NCBI GenBank assembly: GCA_016715625.1
Contig: JADJZU010000009.1
Span: 62,001 to 126,000, forward strand
Direction of reading: 5' to 3'
DNA: 64,000 nucleotides
Source of the DNA: Bacteroidota bacterium
GTDB lineage: Bacteria; Bacteroidota; Bacteroidia; Chitinophagales; LD1
The notes under the pieces are model-generated. The model did not search any database. It was not told the DNA's origin and saw nothing but the letters and a program-made list of their open reading frames with translations. Shown one piece after another: positions 56,946 to 64,000 of this stretch (positions are counted from its first letter, which is position 1; every line of letters begins with the position of its first letter). A program made the position numbers and the translations under genes.

Positions 56946-59174
56946 TTACTCATATTCGCTACCCTGCTCGCGCCAAGCGCTTCCTGTATCGGCTTTGGAA
57001 CAGTCCAGATCCACATTAAGTTTTTCGGCAGGTTCCGGAAACCGATGAGTGGTGGTTACATCATTTTTAAAGTTGGTACTGTCTGCATACACCTTCTGAA
57101 AAAAACGCGCCCAGATGGGAAGTGCAGTGCTGGCTCCCTGTCCGTATTGCATGCTATTGAACCGGATGTACCGGTCATCGCAGCCCACCCAACTGCCCGC
57201 TATCAAATCGGGCGTGCATCCAATAAACCACCCATCCGAATAGTTTTGTGTAGTGCCGGTTTTGCCCATTAAATCTCCCATAAGTTTATAGCGGTAGCGC
57301 AACCGAACGGCTGTGCCATTCAGCGTTACACCACGGAGCAGTTCCACCATCATAAAGTTTGTCTGTTCATCGAGCACTTCATTTTTTTGTGCTACAAAAT
57401 CTTGCAGCACGTTGCCGTTCTTATCTTCTATACGTGTAATAAACAATGGCTCGGTATGCACTCCATTATTGGCATAGGTTGAATAAGCCCCTACCATTTC
57501 AAAAAGTGAAATGTCGGCAGAACCCAAACAGATGGATGGCTGATTGGGAATTTCACTCTTCACCCCCATGCCCTTCACCAGTTGCACCACAGCATCGGGG
57601 GTCATTTCGTGCATCAGATAAGCAGAAACCGTATTGATAGAATTAGCTAAGGCCTGTTTTAAACTTAGCGTGCCGCCATATTTCCCATCGCTGTTATGCG
57701 GAGTCCAATCTTCCAACAGACCGAAGCGAGGATCGTCTTTTTCAAAAGTTACCAACTGATTGGGCACTCTAAAACATGGAGAGTAACCTTTGTCGCGAAT
57801 GGCTACGGTATACACAAACGGTTTGAATGTGGAGCCAATCTGACGCTTGGTATTAATGTTTACGTGGTCGTATTGAAAATATTTATAGTTCACACCACCC
57901 ACCCAAGCCCGCACAAAACCACTTTCGGGGTCCATCGCCATAAAGCCATTTTGCAAAATCATGCGATGATATCGTATACTATCATAGGGTGACATCAAGG
58001 TATCTTTTTGCCCTCCTTCATAACTGAATATCCGCATCTTCACGGGTGTTTTCATCACCCTATCTATTTCTTCATCACTTTTGCCCTCCGCTTTCATTTC
58101 CTTATAGCGGGCACAGCTGTGATAGGTAGCGCGCCATTCATTCGGGAAATCTTTCCAGGGATCTTTTCCCTTCCAGTAATTGAAAAAGGTAGTCTGAATT
58201 TCTTTCAATGTTTCGTATTGTGCTTCCTCGGCATGTCGTTGCAATCGCGAGTCAATGGTGGTATAAATCTTCAACCCATCTTTATAAATATTCCATTTAG
58301 TACCGTCTGGTTTTAGATTTTTTGCGCACCAATCTTTGAGCCACATCCGCAGGTATTCCCTGAAATAAGGGGCCATTCCTTCGGTATGTGTGTCGGGGTG
58401 AAAATCCAAGGCAAGCGGCAATTTAAAAAGAGAATCGCGCGACTCTCGGTTTAAATAATCATACCGATACATTTGGTCGAGCACCACGTTTCTTCGCTGC
58501 TGGGAGGCTTTGGGATGAATTCGGGGATTAAACTGGTAGGGGGCTTTCAACATCCCCACTAATACAGCCGCTTCTTCCACTCGCAGTGAATCAACCGGCT
58601 TGCCAAAATAAGTGAAGGCTGCCGATTTAATTCCAAAAGCGTTGTCACTGAATTCCACCGTATTCAGATACATCGCCATAATTTCCTCCTTAGTATAGGA
58701 TCGCTCCAGGCGCACGGCAATAATCCACTCTTTGAGCTTGCGAAACACCAACTGAAACTTGCTTTGATTTTTTTCGCGCGGAAACAGATTCTTTGCTAAC
58801 TGTTGAGTAATAGTAGACCCGCCACCCTGACTATCGCCTATCAATGCTCCTTTAATAACCCGCAGCAAGGCGCGAAGATCTACCCCCGTGTGCTCAAAAA
58901 AACGAATATCTTCAGTGGCTTGAAGCGCATGCCTCACATTCTCGTTCAGGTTGGCAAATGCAATGTCACTTCTGTTTTGCAAATAAAATTTACCTATCAC
59001 TACATTATCGGTCGAAATAATCTGGGTGCTGTGTGCAGTAGAAGGATTTTCCAATTGCTCAAAACTGGGCATTTCGCCCAGCCAACCGGCACCAATACAA
59101 AAGAATAAGGCCACCACGAAGAGCAGACCGGCAAGAAACAAACTCCAAAACCAAATTAAAACGCTTCTGTTCAT
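56946..59174 (-). CDS. Class A penicillin-binding protein (PBP1-type)
   Basis: The protein has 742 residues from the ATG at 59174 (MNRSVLIWFWSLFLAGL, N-terminal anchor). The GT51 transglycosylase domain has ATEDIRFFEHTGVD with the catalytic Glu and GGGSTITQQLAKNLF. The transpeptidase domain has SxxK in QIGSTFKPF, SxN in ANSINTVSAYL and KTGTT in LMGKTGTTQNYSDGW. It polymerises and cross-links peptidoglycan in the periplasm. The size is normal. It follows the SprE/PorW-like gene by ~55 bp. Confidence 0.93.
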   Translation of the reverse strand: MNRSVLIWFWSLFLAGLLFVVALFFCIGAGWLGEMPSFEQLENPSTAHSTQIISTDNVVIGKFYLQNRSDIAFANLNENVRHALQATEDIRFFEHTGVDLRALLRVIKGALIGDSQGGGSTITQQLAKNLFPREKNQSKFQLVFRKLKEWIIAVRLERSYTKEEIMAMYLNTVEFSDNAFGIKSAAFTYFGKPVDSLRVEEAAVLVGMLKAPYQFNPRIHPKASQQRRNVVLDQMYRYDYLNRESRDSLFKLPLALDFHPDTHTEGMAPYFREYLRMWLKDWCAKNLKPDGTKWNIYKDGLKIYTTIDSRLQRHAEEAQYETLKEIQTTFFNYWKGKDPWKDFPNEWRATYHSCARYKEMKAEGKSDEEIDRVMKTPVKMRIFSYEGGQKDTLMSPYDSIRYHRMILQNGFMAMDPESGFVRAWVGGVNYKYFQYDHVNINTKRQIGSTFKPFVYTVAIRDKGYSPCFRVPNQLVTFEKDDPRFGLLEDWTPHNSDGKYGGTLSLKQALANSINTVSAYLMHEMTPDAVVQLVKGMGVKSEIPNQPSICLGSADISLFEMVGAYSTYANNGVHTEPLFITRIEDKNGNVLQDFVAQKNEVLDEQTNFMMVELLRGVTLNGTAVRLRYRYKLMGDLMGKTGTTQNYSDGWFIGCTPDLIAGSWVGCDDRYIRFNSMQYGQGASTALPIWARFFQKVYADSTNFKNDVTTTHRFPEPAEKLNVDLDCSKADTGSAWREQGSEYE

Positions 59175-59229
59175 TGAGGCGAATGTAGAAGAAGTGAGGA
59201 AGTAGAAAAAAGAAGCCTGAACCGAAGAG

Positions 59230-62200
59230 CTATTTATACACGCGCTGCATAAACTTAAGATAGGTAGCAATATCTTTTTCGCCAAGTAAAGTCCCAAAAT
59301 TCATCGTAGATATCACGGCAATAGTGTATTGCTCTTTTTTCAATTCATCGAATAGCTGCGCCTGCTTCACCAATACCTTGTAATAAGCCATAGCATCGGC
59401 CCCGGTTTTAAATTGCTTAACATTTAGCACTTTGTTTTTGCTATCGATAACCACTTGCTTGGTTTGCAGTTTACTGTTTTCGTATTGCGTGGAGTTAAAG
59501 GCCTGAACCTTGGCCAGCGTATTCACCATAACACCGGAGGTAACAGTCGGATCGTTTACATAAATAATGCAATAGTGTACTGCTGCATCCGACCGCACAT
59601 AAACCGATGCAGTATCTTCCACCACTACATTTTCTGCCTTTACATTCACCGGTGCCGTGGAAGATGAATCTGCATTTACAGTAGGCTCGCTTTTATCTTG
59701 TTTTTGTTTTTCAATGACTGCTTGCTTAGCCAAAGTATCTACTGCAACTGCGGCCCCTTTTTCTTTTGCCTGTTGCTTCACTTCATTCAACTGCTGTATA
59801 ACCGCTACCGCGCTCGAATCCGGCTTCGGATTAAACGCTGCATTTATACTGTCGCGCCTGGTGGTGTCTTTACTTAAATCTATCTGTGGTAAAGTAGATT
59901 TATTCAAGAGCGACAGTAAATCGGCTGCGGTTTTCTTTACCTCCGTATCTGTGCTTTTGTTCGATAATTTCTGCAACGCCTGTACGTATTCCTCCAGTTT
60001 ATTTTGTTTAGAAAGTACCAATGCCAGCAGCAATTCAAATTTTGCCGAAAGTGGATTCACTTTAAACATTGCATCGCTCATTTTGCATTTATACCAGGCA
60101 GAGTCAAGGCGATTTTCCCTATAATCGGCAAATGCAGCTTCGTAATGATTATTCACCTCCATCTCTTGCTTTTTAGTAGCATTAACGAAGTAAGGGTCTC
60201 GTAAAATTTTGGCAATCACGCTTTCCGGAAAACCCGAGAGAATAAGGTTCTTATAAATATCCGACTGTGCAGTATTGCCATTTTTCTGTTCTATGAGATA
60301 GAGATAATACAAACTCTCCAATAGCAACTTGTGATTATCAAATCGCTTATTAAGCGTTTCAAACATTTCTTTGGCCTTAGAAAAATTATCGAGGCCATCT
60401 TTGTAAATAGTGCCGGCCGTAAAATAAGCATCAATCAAGCGGTCGTTACTCTTCTTAATTTTTTCGGGGGTGGTGGGTATTCCAGCCAATAGTTTTTCTT
60501 CAGGCGTTTTAGCCTCTGAAAGGTCCTCCTTAGCCTTTCCGGCTTCCTGCATGGAATCACCGGCAGCCACCAGTTCGTCCTCACCCGAGGAAGAACTTTT
60601 GTTCTTTCTCCTCCAGTTTTCTTCCAGCTTTCTTCTTCCCCACTTCTGAATAAAATTATTGTAGCCGGTAGCTCTTGCCGCAGTATTGTAAAAATACCAG
60701 GTGCTGTTGGCCGCCTGCGGGTTCTGCTGTGCAATAGAACTGCTCCCCGAACTCTGCGGACGGTTTTTATCCATCTCCTGCTGCTGCTTTACATTTTCAA
60801 TTTCATTCTTCTTATTCTCCTCTTCTTCTTCCAGCTTTGCAAGAATGTTTTTCACTAGTCTTTGCCTATCGCTTTCCGGGAGGGCAGCCAGTTTTTGCAG
60901 GCTATCTTCTTCTGCAATAATGTTTAACTGTTTTACCAGATTTTCGAGGACCTTATTCCGCTGTTCTATGTCGGAATATCGCTCATCGTTTTTAGCCAGC
61001 AATGTTAAAGTAGTATCGTAGTTATACTTAGCAGCCACATACTGCTCTGTATCATAGTCGAGCTCTGCCAGTTTTAGGAAAGAGAGGGCTTTCTGATCAT
61101 CGTTGGTTATAGATTTATCGATAGACTTTCGCAAAAATTTGCGGGCAGATACTTTGTCGTTTTCCGAAATGGCAATGAGCGCCAACTCATAAAAAATCTG
61201 ATCCCAATAGTCTTTGTATTTGCCGTCTTTGCTCATCTTAGTAAGCAGACTGCGGATGGAGGTATTGTCGGTTGTCCCCTTTCGTCCCAGTTTAGCCATT
61301 TTCAACTTGGCATAAAACTCCATATCATCGTTCGGATTGCTTTTTAATACGGCCTTGTAATTTTCGGTCGCCTTGGCAAAATTCCCAATTTGCTCGTAGC
61401 ACTGCGCCAATACAAAAAGCGGACGCACTTTCTTGCGTTTTTTCTTTTTAATCTTTTTGTAGGTGAGATATTTCTCGAGTGGCGTAATTGCGCCATTGTA
61501 ATCCTTCTCACTTACCTTTAGGTCGGCATCGGCCAGGTCAAGCTCGGGGTCATAGTTCTTGTAAAAAAAATCGTCTCCACGAACATACGTTACTACGATG
61601 CCAGCCTGCTCATACTTCTTTTGGCGAGTATATGTTTTAATAAGCCAGATAAGCGCTTCGCTACGAGCCGGTGTATGAATCCAAATACTTTTCTTAGGTC
61701 GGTTATCAATTTTTTCCAGAGTTTTGGTGCCGTCTTCGTTGGAAATCACCTTTACCTGTGTTTTCTTCTTTTTCTTTTTGGCCTTCACATACTTGCCCAC
61801 TTTTTTACCTAAAGACTTTCTCACTTTCACATAATCAACCCCGTCTTTATACTCCGTAGTAATATACCGGAAACTGGAGGATGCCTTGTCGTAGTCGCCT
61901 TTGAAATAACTGGATTTGCCAATCAGCAACATATTATCATCGCTCCAATTAGAAGTGCCGTGCAATTGAATAGAGAGTGTGGAGCGCTTAATGGCATCAT
62001 CCAAATCGGCTGAATTAGCGGCAAAGTCGGCCGGGTTATTGTGATCGAAAACAGCAATCACCGAATCAAACTTATCTTTATGCGTGTCGCGCTGAACCCG
62101 CAATGTATTTTTCAGTTTTTCGTTGGCGTTGAAATAAGCATTGTAATGAGAAGTAATGTCATGATATGCCTGAGAGGGTAAAATGCCGTGGTTAGTCGTG

Positions 62201-62273
62201 GAACAACCACACAACCACAAAAGCAAAACGTAAAAGCCAAAGATTGATAGTTTTGACCGACTCAAAAGGGCAT
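59230..62273 (-). CDS. SprE/PorW-like TPR lipoprotein (T9SS-associated)
   Basis: This ~1,014-residue lipoprotein has lipobox LWLCGC, then ITSHYNAYFNANEKL, the hallmark start of SprE/PorW proteins. TPR helices (SNWSDDNMLLIGKSSYF, GDYDKASSSFRYITTEY), Lys-rich linkers and a C-terminal domain (AVISTMNFGTLLG to YLKFMQRVYK) follow. SprE and PorW are needed for gliding and type IX secretion. No ATG lies in frame before the lipobox: the frame opens at TTG 62310. Adding one base to the A4 run 62264-62267 makes ATG 62273 the start (MPFLSRSKLSIF), so a one-base error or mutation is likely. Confidence 0.7.
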
Positions 62274-62369
62274 AAAATTTATATGGAAAGATATAACTCG
62301 ATACACACAAAAATATTTTGTTTGGGTTAAAATAAAAGGACGAAGCAAACTTAGTGCACTTAGCAGCGT

Positions 62370-63245
62370 ATGGCAGATAAAATTAAAACCAGTCAGAACA
62401 AGAACCTGAAAAACAGGTTTCGCTTTGTTATTCTGAATGACGAAACATTTGAGGAGAAGTTTGCCCTCACACTGACCCGAACCAATGTGTGGCTATTTTT
62501 TAGCATTACGGCATTTACACTCGTATTCTTTACAGCGTCTGCTATTATTTACACACCACTCAAATACTTCATTCCCGGTTTTGGTGACTATAACTACCGT
62601 AGCCAGATGCTGCAGCTCGAGTTTAAAACCGATTCGCTGCGCAGAGAAATGCAGGGCCGCGAAGTATGGCTGCAAAATGTAATGGATATAGCTGCAGGCC
62701 GGGTGGATACCTCCAAGCCATTGAAAACAAATACTTCGCCCACCGATAAATCGGATATAAAGCTGTCCGACTTATCCAATGAAGAACAAGAGCTGAGACA
62801 GCAAGTGGAAGATGAAGATAATTTTTCTTTAAGTGCCGGTGCCAAAAAAGACGATGGTACCGTAGACCAGGTAAAGCAAATGCATCCCATGAAACCTGTA
62901 GAGGGGTCAGTAACAGAAGAATACAATGCAAAAGGCGAACACTTCGGAATTGATGTGGCAGCTAAAGCAGATGAACCCGTTAAGGCCATGCTGGACGGCA
63001 AAGTAATCTCTGCTGCATTTACGCTGGAGACCGGTTACGTTATCACTATACAGCACGCTACCGATTTGGTGTCGGTATATAAGCATAATTCCAGATTATT
63101 TAAGCGAACCGGAGATGCCGTGAAAGCCGGAGAAGTAATTGCCATTGTTGGCAGCACCGGTGAACTCAGCTCCGGCCCACATCTTCACTTTGAGATTTGG
63201 TATGCCGGTCAAAGCTTGAATCCAAGGGATTATATTGTATTTTAG
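62370..63245 (+). CDS. M23-family peptidoglycan endopeptidase
   Basis: This 291-residue protein has a cytoplasmic tail, a membrane anchor at ~38-62 (NVWLFFSITAFTLVFFTA), a coiled coil (QMLQLEFKTDSLRREMQ) and a C-terminal LytM domain with the zinc motifs HFGIDVAA and HLHFEIW. It should cut peptide cross-links in the periplasm. The gene is divergent from the SprE/PorW-like gene and lies 42 bp before the bactofilin gene, a partnership seen in many bacteria where bactofilin positions an M23 hydrolase. Confidence 0.92.
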   Translation: MADKIKTSQNKNLKNRFRFVILNDETFEEKFALTLTRTNVWLFFSITAFTLVFFTASAIIYTPLKYFIPGFGDYNYRSQMLQLEFKTDSLRREMQGREVWLQNVMDIAAGRVDTSKPLKTNTSPTDKSDIKLSDLSNEEQELRQQVEDEDNFSLSAGAKKDDGTVDQVKQMHPMKPVEGSVTEEYNAKGEHFGIDVAAKADEPVKAMLDGKVISAAFTLETGYVITIQHATDLVSVYKHNSRLFKRTGDAVKAGEVIAIVGSTGELSSGPHLHFEIWYAGQSLNPRDYIVF

Positions 63246-63287
63246 CCCTTTGAGAATTTCGATTTGAGTGGAATCTAAACATCGCAT

Positions 63288-63692
63288 ATGTTTAACAAAA
63301 AAGAAGAAAAACCCACCGGCCCCAATGCCATGAATCAGTTCGGGCAAGGCACTCTGATAAACGGAGATGTGAGCACCGAAGGAGATGTTAGAATTGATGG
63401 CAAAGTGACCGGGAACGTATCCTCCAGGTCTAAAGTTGTTGTTGGGGTTCCGGGTATTATTGAAGGCAATATCGTTTGTCAAAACGCCTATATTGACGGA
63501 AAAGTGACCGGGAATCTAGAGGTTGCCGAGTTGCTTATTTTAAGCAGCACGGCACAAATATTCGGTGACATTAAAATGAAAAAGTTGGTAGTGCAGGAAG
63601 GCGCAAGATTTAATGGAAAGTGCAGCATGGCCACTAACTCCACAGGGACAGAGCAACCGGTTGCCCGGCCCAAAATTGCTCCGGCAGCTTAA
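63288..63692 (+). CDS. Bactofilin (polymer-forming cytoskeletal protein)
   Basis: This 134-residue protein forms the bactofilin beta-helix: GTLINGDVSTEGDVRIDG, KVTGNVSSRSKVVVG, AYIDGKVTGNLEVAEL, AQIFGDIKMKKLVV. The short N-terminal tail and a Pro/Ala-rich C-terminus are typical. It polymerises at the membrane without nucleotide and often recruits the adjacent M23 peptidase. Its stop codon overlaps the ATG of the next gene. Confidence 0.94.
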   Translation: MFNKKEEKPTGPNAMNQFGQGTLINGDVSTEGDVRIDGKVTGNVSSRSKVVVGVPGIIEGNIVCQNAYIDGKVTGNLEVAELLILSSTAQIFGDIKMKKLVVQEGARFNGKCSMATNSTGTEQPVARPKIAPAA

Positions 63693-63901
63693 TGGCTCAG
63701 AAAGACAAAAACACCGGTAACGCTCTCCGATATTCTGGTATCGGTTTCCAAATTGCAGCTGCCTTTGCCCTTGGTTTTTTTCTGGGCTACAAAACCGATG
63801 AATGGCTTCAGAACAAAAAACCATATTTCACCTTGCTGTTTGCTTTAGTTTTTTTGGGGGCTGGTTTTTATCTGGCCTTTAAAGACCTCATGAGACGATA
63901 A
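63692..63901 (+). CDS. AtpZ/AtpI-family small membrane protein
   Basis: This 69-residue protein has two membrane spans (IGFQIAAAFALGFFLGYKTDEWL and FTLLFALVFLGAGFYLAF) with the GYKTDEWL loop typical of the AtpZ/AtpI family that lies near the F1Fo ATP synthase operon in Bacteroidota. It may assist c-ring assembly or ion uptake. No ATP synthase gene is in the window. It starts within the bactofilin stop codon (TAATG). Confidence 0.82.
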   Translation: MAQKDKNTGNALRYSGIGFQIAAAFALGFFLGYKTDEWLQNKKPYFTLLFALVFLGAGFYLAFKDLMRR

Positions 63902-64000
63902 TTAAATCGCATAAAAAAACACTAGTGTGTTTGCTATCAAAGGCAATAGCATCCAAAAAACGAACACTTTGAAAGAGTAATTTTCGCCAAAGCTTCGTTC
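63902..64000 (-). CDS. C-terminal end of a membrane protein, cut by the window edge
   Basis: Thirty-two open codons run on the minus strand from the window edge to a TAA at 63902-63904. They read RSFGENYSFKVFVFWMLL and then PLIANTLVFFYAI, i.e. a loop and one hydrophobic helix. All plus-strand frames are closed here. It is convergent with the AtpZ-like gene with no gap between the stops. The family is unknown. Confidence 0.5.
   Translation of the reverse strand, partial: ERSFGENYSFKVFVFWMLLPLIANTLVFFYAI

Overview
The window is a piece of a Bacteroidota chromosome, probably Chitinophagales/Sphingobacteriales-like. The evidence is several proteins with C-terminal type IX secretion (T9SS) sorting domains, a SprE/PorW-like lipoprotein, a TonB receptor with a carboxypeptidase-regulatory N-terminus, almost no Shine-Dalgarno signals, and one textbook TTTG-N18-TAnnTTTG promoter ahead of tRNA-Trp-secE-nusG. 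No complete phage, IS element or CRISPR array is visible.

Layout. 0-1.8 kb: a partial surface protein, YbaB and a membrane protein. 1.8-9.7 kb: a same-strand run of phosphoester-cleaving enzymes (PI-PLC-like lipoprotein, LpxH-like phosphoesterase, alkaline-phosphatase-superfamily phosphodiesterase, two PhoD-like phosphatases) around a TonB receptor, which looks like an organic-phosphorus acquisition locus. 9.7-20.1 kb: surface proteins, namely a frame-broken TPR-like protein, an S74 chaperone-tipped protein with 17-residue repeats, a roughly 1,800-residue beta-propeller/GEVED T9SS cargo, a tiny PVDGG-tailed protein, and a frame-broken hypothetical. 20.1-25.0 kb: an accessory stretch with a 41-bp-period palindrome array, a decayed GH5 cellulase, a REP hairpin pair, a PD-(D/E)XK protein, a class III cyclase and a MntA-HepT toxin-antitoxin pair. 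25-34.6 kb: radical SAM enzyme, hutU, a heptose kinase with an adjacent kinase-like protein, an aminotransferase and a GT2/GT-C glycosylation operon. 34.6-37.7 kb: trnW-secE-nusG-rplK-rplA-rplJ, ending in a terminator where rplL-rpoBC would be expected. 37.7-64 kb: PDH E2, a degenerate LytS-type kinase coupled to a T9SS cargo, an M1 peptidase cargo, a GT-C/TPR fusion, arginine decarboxylase, DinB, RlmB, a glycerophosphodiesterase, a BNR-repeat T9SS giant with its TPR-like neighbour, a class A PBP, SprE/PorW-like lipoprotein, M23 peptidase, bactofilin and AtpZ.

A recurring oddity is that about a dozen genes are broken or lose their natural start by a single base, mostly at short homopolymers. 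The ribosomal and central-metabolism genes are intact. Either the assembly has residual indel errors or the accessory genes are decaying. The GH5 gene carries too many lesions for error alone. The most intriguing non-coding structure is the array at 20284-20668, where a 14-bp palindrome is kept invariant while the DNA between copies drifts.
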